Shown piece by piece: positions 1 to 7,515 of a stretch of DNA of 20,368 bases. The translations under genes and the position numbers were made by a program. The notes below the pieces were generated by a model, which searched no databases, was not told the origin of the DNA, and worked only from the letters and a program-made list of their open reading frames with translations. The DNA is from Holosporales bacterium (GTDB lineage Bacteria > Pseudomonadota > Alphaproteobacteria > UBA3830 > JAIRMZ01): positions 1-20,368 of the forward strand of contig JAITIJ010000079.1 in the NCBI GenBank assembly GCA_031279495.1, written 5' to 3'. The first letter of the stretch is position 1. Each line of letters opens with the position of its first letter.

Positions 1-1194
1 TTTTGCAACCAGTACCTGAGGTAATAAACAAATTACGACCAGATACGCAGAGCCAACAACGGTTAAACGCGTCAGAACTGTATCAAGATAAGTGGCCGTA
101 TGCTGTCCTGGGCGCACTCCAGGGATAAAACCACCAGCTTTGCGCAAATTCTCAGATGTTTCTGTAGGATTAAACACAATTGCGGTGTAGAAAAAGGCGA
201 AAAATACTAATAGTCCAACATAGACGACATTATACAAAGGATGCGATGGTGACAGATATTGAGACGCCACCTGCGCCCACTCACCTCCAACGAAACTAAT
301 GATCGCCGCCGGTAACATTAAAAGTGCACCTGCAAAAATTGGCGGAATTACACCAGAAGAATTCAGTTTTAGAGGCAAATGTGTCGAATCTTGCATATTT
401 CCACGTCCGACAGAAGACTGACGTTGTGGATAATGGATTGTAATGCGCCGCTGCGCTCGCTCCATAAAAACGACAAAAGCAATAGCCACAACAATCACGA
501 CAAGAATCAAAAACAGCATTGTTGGAGACAACGTCCCCGTCTTACCCATCTCCAACGCATTCATCGCTGCGCGCGGTAAGTTCGCCACGATCCCTGCAAA
601 GATAATAAGAGACGCTCCGTTACCGATCCCGCGTGACGTAATTTGCTCTCCAAGCCACATTAAAAATAATGTGCCTCCAATAATGCTGGGAATCGCCACC
701 ACAAAAAAGAGTTTACCAATCACAACAGCCCCTGCTGTTGCCGGATGAGACATAAGCGCTGTGCATGCCGCATAAGAGTGGATAAAGGCAATAAAAACAG
801 TTAGGTATCTGGTATACTGACTGAGACGGCGCCGACCGCTTTCTCCTTCTTTCTTCAAAGCTTCAAGGGTCGGGGAAATAACGGTAAAAAGTTGAATGAT
901 AATGCTTGCCGAAATATATGGCATAAGCCCCAAAGCAAGGATCGTCATACGACTTAACGCGCCACCCGAAAACAAGTCGAACATACCGAGCAAACCGCCC
1001 ATGTTCCGGCGTCCCACTTCAGCAATAACATCAGGATTTAAACCTGGCAGAGGCACGAACGTCCCAACACGATAAACAAAAAGCGCGATTAACGTAAAAA
1101 GGATACGCTTTTTCAGGTCTGTTGCTTGCGCAAACGTCGCTAAATCGAATCCACGCGCAAAAGGAGATGTGCTTTCTGTCTTTTTTGTTGCCAT
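1..1194 (-). CDS. secY: Preprotein translocase channel subunit SecY (3' end cut by window edge)
   Basis: SecY forms the inner-membrane channel through which unfolded proteins are secreted or inserted, together with SecE (encoded at 16474-16659) and SecG. The frame is open from the ATG at 1194 to base 1, giving 398 residues of a protein usually about 440-450 long, so only the last 40-50 residues are missing. Recognisable parts are the start MATKKTES, the first membrane segment followed by YRVGTFVPLPGLNPD, the plug region GLLGMFDLFSGGALSRMTI, then LGLMPYISASIIIQL. Several further hydrophobic segments follow, ending in LLPQVLVAK. The ATG directly abuts the rplO stop (TAAATG), so translation is probably coupled. 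It is the last gene visible in the ribosomal run; adk, which often follows, would lie outside the window. Confidence 0.97.
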   Translation of the reverse strand, partial: MATKKTESTSPFARGFDLATFAQATDLKKRILFTLIALFVYRVGTFVPLPGLNPDVIAEVGRRNMGGLLGMFDLFSGGALSRMTILALGLMPYISASIIIQLFTVISPTLEALKKEGESGRRRLSQYTRYLTVFIAFIHSYAACTALMSHPATAGAVVIGKLFFVVAIPSIIGGTLFLMWLGEQITSRGIGNGASLIIFAGIVANLPRAAMNALEMGKTGTLSPTMLFLILVVIVVAIAFVVFMERAQRRITIHYPQRQSSVGRGNMQDSTHLPLKLNSSGVIPPIFAGALLMLPAAIISFVGGEWAQVASQYLSPSHPLYNVVYVGLLVFFAFFYTAIVFNPTETSENLRKAGGFIPGVRPGQHTATYLDTVLTRLTVVGSAYLVVICLLPQVLVAK

Positions 1195-1665
1195 TTACAC
1201 TTCTGCCCTTGCTTGATACACCTCGCCTCCGGCTTTTACAATAAGCCTGGCGGCAGAAGGTGTGACGTAATCAACCGCAATTGTTAAAGCTGAAGAAAGA
1301 CTTCCTTTGCCCAATACGCGCACAATTTCAGTAGTGCTACGAATAGCGCCGCAAGCCTTTAGGCTATCAAGAGTAACGCGCTCGCCACTTTTTAACTTCC
1401 CAGCATTCAGAAGACGCTGCAGATCCAAAAGATTTAGGCAACACACCCCTTTTTTCTTTGTTAGAGGAGTGAAACCCCGCTTAGGAAGGCGTCGATAGAT
1501 GGGCATTTGTCCGCCCTCAAAGCCACATTTCGTTCCGCCCGAACGCGCGCGTGCACCTTTGTGGCCATATCCAGATGTCTTTCCGCGTCCAGAGCCAATA
1601 CCACGCCCAATGCGGCGCCGATGACGCCCCACACGTGGGGTCAAAATGGTGGCCAGCGTTTCCAT
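1195..1665 (-). CDS. rplO: 50S ribosomal protein L15
   Basis: L15 is a late-assembling protein of the large subunit that contacts 23S rRNA. The 156-residue product has the basic glycine-rich N-terminal tail typical of the family (RRIGRGIGSGRGKTSGYGHKG at about residues 17-37) and the conserved FEGGQMPIYRRLPKRGF block near residues 49-65. The C-terminal part has the compact fold sequence ending LIVKAGGEVYQARAEV. A strong ribosome-binding site (GAGGTGGAG) lies inside the end of rpmD, and the ATG follows the rpmD stop with no gap. It carries four cysteines, including a CC pair, more than I would expect for L15. Confidence 0.97.
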   Translation of the reverse strand: METLATILTPRVGRHRRRIGRGIGSGRGKTSGYGHKGARARSGGTKCGFEGGQMPIYRRLPKRGFTPLTKKKGVCCLNLLDLQRLLNAGKLKSGERVTLDSLKACGAIRSTTEIVRVLGKGSLSSALTIAVDYVTPSAARLIVKAGGEVYQARAEV

Positions 1666-1872
1666 TTACTCCACCTCTATCTTTACAAGATGTTGTACAC
1701 AACGGATAAGACCTCGGCAAGACGATGTATCTAAAAGCCGCACGGTCTTGCCAATACGCCCTAAGCCAAGCGCTTTCAGACATAAGAGCTGACGTTCTTG
1801 ACGGCGAATCGCGCTATGCGTCTGCGTAACACGGATAAAAGATTCTGCTGCCGCTTTCTTTTTTGTTGCCAT
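1666..1872 (-). CDS. rpmD: 50S ribosomal protein L30
   Basis: L30 is a small surface protein of the large subunit. The 68-residue product has the family core FIRVTQTHSAIRRQERQLLCLKALGLGRIGKTV, followed by RGLIRCVQHLVKIEVE. A Lys/Ala-rich start precedes the core. Two starts are possible: a GTG at 1878 that overlaps the rpsE stop (GTGA), and the ATG at 1872. I chose the ATG because an AGG element sits five bases before it, and because its first 16 bases are identical to the start of secY, which has only this ATG. Gene order rpsE-rpmD-rplO is the normal spc order. Confidence 0.93.
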   Translation of the reverse strand: MATKKKAAAESFIRVTQTHSAIRRQERQLLCLKALGLGRIGKTVRLLDTSSCRGLIRCVQHLVKIEVE

Positions 1873-1874
1873 CG

Positions 1875-2423
1875 TCACCTGCCTGCACTTTGAGCATATT
1901 CTCGGCGCGAAGCAATCTCTCCTACTCTCTTCCCACGCTTGTTAGCGATCAGCTTGGGCGACGCCATCGCACGCAACGCGCAAAAAGTCGATCGCACCAT
2001 ATTATGAGGATTAGCGGAACCAATACACTTGCTAACAAGATCTTGAACGCCAAGAGACTCGAACACAGCGCGCATCGCTCCTCCTGCAATAATACCTGTT
2101 CCAGCAGGTGCTGCACGTAACACCACACGTCCTGCGCCAAAATGACCCGTCACATCGTGATGAATCGTGCGCGATTCACGCAAAGGCACACGGATCATCT
2201 GTCGACGCGCTCGCTCAGAGGCTTTCTTCACAGCATCCGGCACTTCGCGCGCTTTACCAGAGCCGAATCCAACGCGCCCTCTACCGTCTCCAATTACAAC
2301 AAGGGCTGAAAAGGAGAACCGTTTCCCCCCTTTGACCACTTTCGCAATGCGATTTACAGAAACGAGCTTCTCAATATATGCTGTCTGCGCGTCTTTTTCT
2401 GCAGCCTCTGATTTGTAACTCAT
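1875..2423 (-). CDS. rpsE: 30S ribosomal protein S5
   Basis: S5 sits at the mRNA entry side of the small subunit and contributes to decoding accuracy and mRNA unwinding. The 182-residue product shows the double-stranded RNA-binding-like N-terminal domain with FSALVVIGDGRGRVGFGSGKAREVP near residues 38-62, and the C-terminal domain with APAGTGIIAGGAMRAVFESLGVQDLVSKCIGSANPHNMVRST. The ATG at 2423 is the only sensible start and lies 18 bases after the rplR stop. Two cysteines occur in the C-terminal domain (KCIGS and STFCALRA). Confidence 0.97.
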   Translation of the reverse strand: MSYKSEAAEKDAQTAYIEKLVSVNRIAKVVKGGKRFSFSALVVIGDGRGRVGFGSGKAREVPDAVKKASERARRQMIRVPLRESRTIHHDVTGHFGAGRVVLRAAPAGTGIIAGGAMRAVFESLGVQDLVSKCIGSANPHNMVRSTFCALRAMASPKLIANKRGKRVGEIASRREYAQSAGR

Positions 2424-2441
2424 ACAACGCCTACTTAAAAT

Positions 2442-2798
2442 CTAAAACAACAAACCACCCTGCCGTGCCGCTTCGGCAAGAGCCTTAATTTTCCCATGAT
2501 ACTGATATCCTCCGCGATCAAAAACGATCTTGTCTATACCAATCGCACGAGCTCTTTCTGCAATAAGCGCTCCCACACGCTCCGCAGCTTGTACTGTACT
2601 CGTTTTTTCTAGTGCCAATGACTTATCTTTCGTAGAAGCCGAACAAAGCGTTATCGCTTTCACATCATCAATAACCTGAGCATAGATATGCCGCTGCGAG
2701 CGAAACACAGACAGTCGCGGTCGACCTTTGCTTTGATGACGCACTTGGTAATGCACGCGCTCAGCCCGTCTTTTAAATTTCTCGTCAAAACGCGACAT
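2442..2798 (-). CDS. rplR: 50S ribosomal protein L18
   Basis: L18 binds 5S rRNA together with L5 and helps place it in the central protuberance. The 118-residue product has the basic N-terminus (FKRRAERVHYQVR), the conserved RPRLSVFRSQRHIYAQVIDD segment, and the C-terminal KIVFDRGGYQYHGKIKALAEAARQGGLLF, which is highly characteristic of bacterial L18. The ATG at 2798 comes three bases after the rplF stop. Length and order are ordinary. Confidence 0.97.
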   Translation of the reverse strand: MSRFDEKFKRRAERVHYQVRHQSKGRPRLSVFRSQRHIYAQVIDDVKAITLCSASTKDKSLALEKTSTVQAAERVGALIAERARAIGIDKIVFDRGGYQYHGKIKALAEAARQGGLLF

Positions 2799-2801
2799 GG
2801 C

Positions 2802-3338
2802 TTACTTCTTTTTCCCTTCTTTTCTTAGGACATGTTGCCCTTCACGAATCAGCCCTTTGCCTTTGTATGGCTCTGGAGGACGATAATTCTGTAATTGGCG
2901 CACAATTTGCCCAACCTGCTGTTTATTCGTACCAGATACAACTATTACTGTCGGTTTTTCGCAACTAATCTTAATCCCTTCAGGAATCGGAAAGACGACA
3001 TCGTGACTGTATCCTAAGCTAAGAACAAGGTTCTTCCCTTGAACGCTAGCTTTGTAGCCCACACCCACTAAATCGATTTTGCATGAAAAAGGCTTCTCCA
3101 AGCCCGAGATGTATCCAGCCGTCAAAGAACGCATAGTTCCCCATAAAGCACGTAAACGCGCATCTTGTGGAGAATCAATGGACAGTTCAAGAGAAGCACC
3201 TGCACAACTCGCCGACACCCCATCGGGCAAAGTCAACGAAAAGCTACCATGCGCGCTTTTTCCCTCAATAAGAGCACCCTTCAGAGTTAACTGGACGTTG
3301 CTGGGAACAGGAATAGGATTTTTTCCAACACGCGACAT
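2802..3338 (-). CDS. rplF: 50S ribosomal protein L6
   Basis: L6 lies near the elongation-factor binding site of the large subunit. The open frame reaches back to 3512, but the conserved start MSRVGKNPIPVPSNVQ places the true ATG at 3338. It is preceded by an AAGGTG ribosome-binding site and lies 10 bases after the rpsH stop. This gives 178 residues, the normal size. The two L6 repeats are visible: the second contains VGVGYKASVQGKNLVLSLGYSH and the C-terminal GQIVRQLQNYRPPEPYKGKGLIREG signature. Three cysteines (CAGAS, SCKID, SCEKP) are notable for this family. Confidence 0.96.
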   Translation of the reverse strand: MSRVGKNPIPVPSNVQLTLKGALIEGKSAHGSFSLTLPDGVSASCAGASLELSIDSPQDARLRALWGTMRSLTAGYISGLEKPFSCKIDLVGVGYKASVQGKNLVLSLGYSHDVVFPIPEGIKISCEKPTVIVVSGTNKQQVGQIVRQLQNYRPPEPYKGKGLIREGQHVLRKEGKKK

Positions 3339-3348
3339 GATCACACCT

Positions 3349-3744
3349 TTAAAATACCGTACATAGGACTTCTCCTCCGATATTTTTTTCGCGTGCTTCA
3401 GTATCTGAGAGCACGCCTTGCGAAGTGGAAAGGATAGAAATCCCCAGCCCATTATAAATGCGTTGCAGATCTTTGATTTTCGAGTACGCTCGACAACCGG
3501 GCCGTGATACACGTTTCATGTCTACAATCACACCACGACCTTCGTGATACCTCAAGGCGATCCTAAAGTGCGGAGAACCCTCGACGTCAACTTTTTCATA
3601 AGCTTCAATATATCCTTCGCGCACAAGCACCTCCAACACACCGGCACGAAAATGCGATGCAGGAACAAGCGTCGTGGCATATTTACGGCTTTGCGCATTC
3701 CTGATGCGCGCTAGCATATCTGCGATAGGATCCGTTATCGCCAT
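3349..3744 (-). CDS. rpsH: 30S ribosomal protein S8
   Basis: S8 is a primary 16S rRNA binder. In enterobacteria it also represses its own operon by binding spc mRNA. The 131-residue product begins MAITDPIADMLARIRNAQS, a clear S8 start, and ends with the family block STSQGVLSDTEAREKNIGGEVLCTVF. The frame also contains a TTG at 3753 overlapping the rpsN end, but homology to the family start favours the ATG at 3744, two bases after the rpsN stop. The central RPGCRAYSK has a cysteine not usual at that position. Confidence 0.95.
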   Translation of the reverse strand: MAITDPIADMLARIRNAQSRKYATTLVPASHFRAGVLEVLVREGYIEAYEKVDVEGSPHFRIALRYHEGRGVIVDMKRVSRPGCRAYSKIKDLQRIYNGLGISILSTSQGVLSDTEAREKNIGGEVLCTVF

Positions 3745-3746
3745 AG

Positions 3747-4052
3747 CTACCAACTCGCCTTTCGAATACCAGGAAGGAGGCCCGCAGACGCCATCTCTCG
3801 AAACATGAGCCGCGACAACTTAAATTTACGATACACACCACGAGAGCGTCCTGTTAAAAGGCAACGACTGCGCATGCGTGATGGCGCACCATTCCTAGGT
3901 AGCGCTGAAAGCTTAAGTTGCGCTTGGAAACGCTCTGCAGGGTTTATCGTCTTGCTCATTACGATAGCTTTTAGCGCCAAACGCCGCGCTTTCTGGCGCC
4001 GAACAATGCGCTCCACATGAAGAGAATGCTCTATCGAACTTTTTCGTGCCAT
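3747..4052 (-). CDS. rpsN: 30S ribosomal protein S14 (zinc-free type)
   Basis: S14 helps assemble the head of the small subunit. The 101-residue length and the absence of the two CxxC zinc motifs show the long, zinc-independent form. The conserved RNGAPSRMRSRCLLTGRSRGVYRKFKLSR block lies at about residues 53-81, followed by FREMASAGLLPGIRKASW, the standard C-terminus. The ATG at 4052 gives the usual MARKSSIE start. It lies 17 bases after rplE. Confidence 0.97.
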   Translation of the reverse strand: MARKSSIEHSLHVERIVRRQKARRLALKAIVMSKTINPAERFQAQLKLSALPRNGAPSRMRSRCLLTGRSRGVYRKFKLSRLMFREMASAGLLPGIRKASW

Positions 4053-4069
4053 TATGCCCTATGTTCCTC

Positions 4070-4615
4070 CTATTTTTGTGCTATAAACGGAAAATTAAAC
4101 GCTTTTAACAAGCTGTAGCACGCCTTATCCGTCTTAGCCGTCGTGACAACACACACATCCAATCCACGAATGACATCTACGTTTTTCGAACCGACCTCAG
4201 GGAAAACAATTTGCTCTTTAATACCAAAAGAGTAGTTTCCCCTTCCATCAAAAGAGCGCAGTGAAAGTCCACGAAAATCACGCACTCGCGGAAGCGCGAT
4301 GGTGGTCAGACGATCAATAAACTCATACATTCTTGGTCCACGCAAGGTTGCCATAGCACCGATCTGTTGACCTTCGCGAACCTTAAAAGTTGCAACCGAT
4401 TTGCGCGCACGCGTTGCCACAGCCCTTTGCCCCGCAATCCAAGTCAACTCGTCTACAGCCATCTTTATGTGCTTGCTATCTGCGGTTGCTTCTCCAACAC
4501 CCATATTGAGCACAACCTTAACCAGTCGAGGAACCGAAAAATCGTTAGAACAAGATAGTTCTTCACGAAGTTTCGGCACAACAACTTGGGAATAGTGATC
4601 GCGGAGTCTTGCCAT
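4070..4615 (-). CDS. rplE: 50S ribosomal protein L5
   Basis: L5 binds 5S rRNA and forms part of the intersubunit bridge at the central protuberance. The product (181 residues from ATG 4615) has PRLVKVVLNMGVGEA near residues 28-42, KSVATFKVREGQQIGAMATLRG in the middle, and the C-terminal GLDVCVVTTAKTDKACYSLLKAFNFPF. A GTG at 4621 overlaps the rplX stop (GTGA) and could start two codons earlier. The ATG is preferred because GAGAAG sits five bases upstream of it, whereas the GTG has no room for a binding site. Confidence 0.95.
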   Translation of the reverse strand: MARLRDHYSQVVVPKLREELSCSNDFSVPRLVKVVLNMGVGEATADSKHIKMAVDELTWIAGQRAVATRARKSVATFKVREGQQIGAMATLRGPRMYEFIDRLTTIALPRVRDFRGLSLRSFDGRGNYSFGIKEQIVFPEVGSKNVDVIRGLDVCVVTTAKTDKACYSLLKAFNFPFIAQK

Positions 4616-4617
4616 GC

Positions 4618-4941
4618 TCACTTCTCAAAAACAGTGCCAGAACGTTTTGCGACGCGTACTTTCCTGCCAGATGCATCGATCTTTATACTTATACGCGTTG
4701 GTTGATCGGTCTTGGGATCCACGATCATTACGTTGGATGCATGGATAGAACTTTCCTCGCGGATAATGCCGCCCGGATCCTTTTGCGATGGCTTCCTGTG
4801 GCGAATTTTCATCATCAATCCGCTCACAACCACACGACGCTTTTCGCGTAGCACACGCAGAACATCACCACGTCGGCCCTTTTCCTTGCCCGAGATCACT
4901 TGCACATGATCTCCTTTCTTAATACGCCAACGCTCTGCCAT
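4618..4941 (-). CDS. rplX: 50S ribosomal protein L24
   Basis: L24 initiates large-subunit assembly. It is a KOW-domain protein: WRIKKGDHVQVISGKEKGRRGDVLRV near residues 5-30 is the RNA-binding KOW motif, and MMKIRHRKPSQKDPGGIIREESSIHASNVMIVDPKTD is the typical middle of the family. The ATG at 4941 overlaps the rplN stop by one base (TGATG), and a GAGG element precedes it by seven bases. A GTG at 4944 is an alternative in the same frame. From the ATG the product is 107 residues, a normal size. Confidence 0.95.
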   Translation of the reverse strand: MAERWRIKKGDHVQVISGKEKGRRGDVLRVLREKRRVVVSGLMMKIRHRKPSQKDPGGIIREESSIHASNVMIVDPKTDQPTRISIKIDASGRKVRVAKRSGTVFEK

Positions 4942-5309
4942 CACAAAACCTCTGGCGCTAAAGAGATGATCTTCATCATTTTTACCTGGCGCAATTCGCG
5001 TGTTACAGGACCAAAGATACGAGTTCCAATAGGCTCGTTCTGCTTGTTAATGATCACAGCCGCGTTAGAGTCGAAACGAATTAAACTACCATCAGAACGA
5101 CGCACTGGCGACTTTGTGCGCACCACAACAGCACGAGCTACCTCCCCTTTTTTTATTTTTCCTTTTGGAATGGCACTCTTTACGGAAACGACAATGATGT
5201 CTCCAACACCTGCATATCGCCGCCGGCTGCCGCCCAGCACTTCAATACACATAATTTCTTTAGCGCCCGAGTTATCTGCAACTTCTAGGCGTGTCTGAGC
5301 TTGAATCAT
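4941..5309 (-). CDS. rplN: 50S ribosomal protein L14
   Basis: L14 forms part of the intersubunit bridge and the factor-binding region. The 122-residue product is highly conserved: MIQAQTRLEVADNSGAKEIM at the start, CIEVLGGSRRRYAGVGDIIVV next, then KIKKGEVARAVVVRTKS, and the standard ending SLAPEVL. Its ATG overlaps the rpsQ stop by four bases (ATGA). Nothing is unusual in length or composition. Confidence 0.98.
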   Translation of the reverse strand: MIQAQTRLEVADNSGAKEIMCIEVLGGSRRRYAGVGDIIVVSVKSAIPKGKIKKGEVARAVVVRTKSPVRRSDGSLIRFDSNAAVIINKQNEPIGTRIFGPVTRELRQVKMMKIISLAPEVL

Positions 5310-5581
5310 ACGCCTTTCCCTGCGGTTGTGACTGAGAACTCATGAGAGCCATTCTCATAAAGAACCTCCCACCGCTTTGTTTTCGAGAAAGGCGGACACT
5401 CGCGAATTGTCACTGTTTGCCCGATTTCACACACGTTATGCGGATCATGTGCATAGCATGTATGACGCTTATTGACATATTTTCTATACTTAGGATGCAC
5501 AACACGACGGACAACCGTGACAGCTACGGTTTTGTCGCTTTTGTTCCCCTTTACAACACCTGTCAATATTCGCCTAGGCAT
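5306..5581 (-). CDS. rpsQ: 30S ribosomal protein S17
   Basis: S17 is a primary 16S rRNA binder with an OB fold. The 91-residue product has MPRRILTGVVKGNKSDKTVAV at the N-terminus, VHPKYRKYVNKRHTCYAHDP next, and the signature ECPPFSKTKRWEVL near residues 61-74. The ATG at 5581 lies one base after the rpmC stop. The C-terminal tail after the signature is 17 residues, slightly longer than in E. coli but common in alphaproteobacteria. Confidence 0.97.
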   Translation of the reverse strand: MPRRILTGVVKGNKSDKTVAVTVVRRVVHPKYRKYVNKRHTCYAHDPHNVCEIGQTVTIRECPPFSKTKRWEVLYENGSHEFSVTTAGKGV

Positions 5582-5582
5582 T

Positions 5583-5768
5583 TTATGCTCTTTTACTGTT
5601 TATGTCTGTTAAACATCGTGCAACTATCTTGCGCAGTTCCCGAAACCGTGCTCCATTAACGGCCTCGCCAATAGCACGCCGGAATCGCAGCTTTAACAAC
5701 TCTCTACGAGCCTCATCTATTCTGCTAGAGGCATCGATAGCTGTCTCTTTTGTTTTTCTCGCGCTCAC
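5583..5768 (-). CDS. rpmC: 50S ribosomal protein L29 (GTG start)
   Basis: L29 sits at the polypeptide exit tunnel, next to L23, where nascent-chain factors dock. The 61-residue product is mostly helical: the first helix region ends in RRELLKLRFRRAIGEAVNGARFRELRKIVARCLTDI, which matches the two-helix L29 pattern (LRF, then R...RRIVARI.T). There is no ATG near the start; GTG at 5768, one base after the rplP stop, is the only start that gives a complete protein. The N-terminal 15 or so residues are poorly conserved. Confidence 0.93.
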   Translation of the reverse strand: MSARKTKETAIDASSRIDEARRELLKLRFRRAIGEAVNGARFRELRKIVARCLTDINSKRA

Positions 5769-5769
5769 T

Positions 5770-6180
5770 TTACACCAACCTTGTTACAAACTTCGTTGCA
5801 ATCGGAAGTTTCGCTGCGGCTAAAGCAAAGGCTTCACGCGCGATCTCCTGAGCTACACCATCCATCTCAAAAATAACCAAGCCCGGTCGAACACGACATG
5901 CCCAGAACTCGGGAGACCCTTTACCGCTTCCCATGCGGACTTCAGCCGGCTTGCGCGAAACAGGAACATTTGGGAAAATACGCACCCACACTTTCCCGAC
6001 ACGCTTGATATGGCGTGTCATCGCACGTCGCGCTGCTTCAATCTGAGCGGCGGTTATGCGCGCAGGCTCCAGCGCCTTTAGGCCATACGCCCCAAAACTC
6101 ACAGATGTACCACGCGCTGCAACCCCGTGGATGCGGCCCTTGAACTGCTTACGATAAACAACCTTCTTCGGCGATAGCAT
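5770..6180 (-). CDS. rplP: 50S ribosomal protein L16
   Basis: L16 helps organise the aminoacyl-tRNA site and peptidyl transferase region. The 136-residue product starts MLSPKKVVYRKQFKGR and contains SFGAYGLKALEPARITAAQIEAARRAMTR. It then has the signature VWVRIFPNVPVSRKPAEVRMGSGKGSPEFWACRVRPGLVIFEM and ends KLPIATKFVTR. The ATG at 6180 lies six bases after rpsC. All family blocks are present. Confidence 0.98.
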   Translation of the reverse strand: MLSPKKVVYRKQFKGRIHGVAARGTSVSFGAYGLKALEPARITAAQIEAARRAMTRHIKRVGKVWVRIFPNVPVSRKPAEVRMGSGKGSPEFWACRVRPGLVIFEMDGVAQEIAREAFALAAAKLPIATKFVTRLV

Positions 6181-6186
6181 AAAACC

Positions 6187-6861
6187 CTAAGCTCCTGCAC
6201 GCTCCCCTATCCTCTTCGGGAGAAAAAGAGACGACGTATTGTACAACTCGCCCTTAAAAATCCACACTTTTACACCAACTGTACCATACGTTGTTTTCGC
6301 AACGCAGGCACCATAGTCCACATCAGCACGCAATGTATGCAACGGAACACGGCCTTCGCGGTACCATTCCATACGCGCAATCTCAGCACCTCCCAAACGA
6401 CCAGAGCAATTCACACGAATACCCATAGCACCGAGGCGCAAAGAAGATTGTATCGCCCTTTTAATAGCACGTCGAAAGCCTACACGTTTTTCTATCTGGT
6501 TAGCAATCCCTTCGGCCACAAGAACGGCGTCAGTTTCTGGCTTGCGGAGTTCAACAATGTTCAGACTAACCTCAACACCCACTAAACGCGAAAGTTGCGC
6601 GCGCACTTTCTCGATTTCGCCACCCTTTTTACCAATTACAACACCTGGACGTGCGGTATGGATGGATACGCTGACTTTGTGCGACATACGCTCGATCGCA
6701 ATGCGCGCAATCCCCGCTTGCTCAAGGCGCTTCTTCAAAAAAGTGCGAATCGCACAATCTTGATGTAACAACCCAGCATAATTACGTGCAGAAAACCAAC
6801 TCGAATCCCAATTGCGGACGATTCCTAAACGCAGAGAAACCGGACTTACTTTCTGTCCCAT
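6187..6861 (-). CDS. rpsC: 30S ribosomal protein S3
   Basis: S3 lines the mRNA entry channel and contributes to helicase activity of the ribosome. The frame opens at 6879, but the family start MGQKVSPVSLRLGIVRNW sets the ATG at 6861, which overlaps the rplV stop by one base (TGATG) after a GAGAG element. The product is 224 residues. The KH domain has the GxxG loop in RPGVVIGKKGGEIEKV. The C-terminal domain has the alphaproteobacterial-like NCSGRLGGAEIARMEWYREG, followed by VPLHTLRADVDYG. Confidence 0.97.
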   Translation of the reverse strand: MGQKVSPVSLRLGIVRNWDSSWFSARNYAGLLHQDCAIRTFLKKRLEQAGIARIAIERMSHKVSVSIHTARPGVVIGKKGGEIEKVRAQLSRLVGVEVSLNIVELRKPETDAVLVAEGIANQIEKRVGFRRAIKRAIQSSLRLGAMGIRVNCSGRLGGAEIARMEWYREGRVPLHTLRADVDYGACVAKTTYGTVGVKVWIFKGELYNTSSLFLPKRIGERAGA

Positions 6862-7232
6862 CAGCTCTCTACCTCGCACACCACTATTGTCAAGTGACTA
6901 TACTCCTTTCTCAACGGCGTTCCACGGCCCTTAGCACGCGGAAGTATGCGCTTTGCAGTTATTGCTTTGCCAACATAAGCTTCGCGAACACGCAGAAGAT
7001 CAATGTCCAGACTATAGTTGTTCTCCGCATTCGCAATTGCAGACTGTAACACTTTTTTCACATCATAAGAAGCAGTTTTTTTGCAGAAAGTCAATAATTC
7101 AAGTGCTTTCTCTACTGGAAGCCCACGAATTGCCTGAGTAACCAAGCCTAACTTGCGCGTCGTAGAGGCTACAATGCGCGAACGGGCAAAAACATCGACT
7201 GAGCGCGGTTTTATGCGGAGCCTTCTCGCCAT
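6861..7232 (-). CDS. rplV: 50S ribosomal protein L22
   Basis: L22 lines the nascent-peptide exit tunnel through a long beta hairpin. The 123-residue product (from ATG 7232) contains KLGLVTQAIRGLPVEKALELL, VKKVLQSAIANAENNYSLD, and the hairpin and C-terminus RILPRAKGRGTPLRKEYSHLTIVV, all typical of the family. A GTG at 7238 overlaps the rpsS stop as GTGA and is an alternative start. ATG 7232 has a GGGGTG element just upstream and gives the conventional MARRLRIK-like beginning. Confidence 0.95.
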   Translation of the reverse strand: MARRLRIKPRSVDVFARSRIVASTTRKLGLVTQAIRGLPVEKALELLTFCKKTASYDVKKVLQSAIANAENNYSLDIDLLRVREAYVGKAITAKRILPRAKGRGTPLRKEYSHLTIVVCEVES

Positions 7233-7234
7233 CT

Positions 7235-7513
7235 TCACCCCTTCTTCACCTTTCTATCGCCAGCATGCCCGTGAAACGTACGCGTTGGAGAAAATTCGCC
7301 AAGCTTATGGCCAATCATTTCTTCTGTAACGAAAACTGGGATGAATTTGCGCCCATTATGCACAGCAAACGTAATTCCAACAAAATCTGGAATGATGGTT
7401 GAGCGTCGAGACCAGGTTTTTACAGGATCGCGCCGGCCGGATTGCTGCGCCGCTTGAGCCTTTTTTATTAAATACCCGTCAACAAACGGACCTTTCCAAA
7501 CTGAGCGCGCCAC
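7235..7513 (-). CDS. rpsS: 30S ribosomal protein S19 (GTG start)
   Basis: S19 is a head protein of the small subunit that contacts S13 and 16S rRNA. The 92-residue product reads ARSVWKGPFVDGYLIKKAQAA, then TWSRRSTIIPDFVGITFAVHNGRKFIPVFVTEEMIGHKLGEFSPTRTFHGHAGDRK, a full-length S19. The start is GTG at 7513, two bases after the rplB stop; no ATG is available at the conserved position. The sequence is otherwise ordinary. Confidence 0.97.
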   Translation of the reverse strand: MARSVWKGPFVDGYLIKKAQAAQQSGRRDPVKTWSRRSTIIPDFVGITFAVHNGRKFIPVFVTEEMIGHKLGEFSPTRTFHGHAGDRKVKKG

Positions 7514-7515
7514 TC

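Noticed and set aside
379..748. Plus-strand frames antisense to secY
   Set aside because: They are shadows of the strongly supported secY reading frame.
3339..3512. 58-residue N-terminal extension of L6
   Set aside because: It overlaps rpsH in another frame and is unlike L6; the family start and a binding site lie at 3338.
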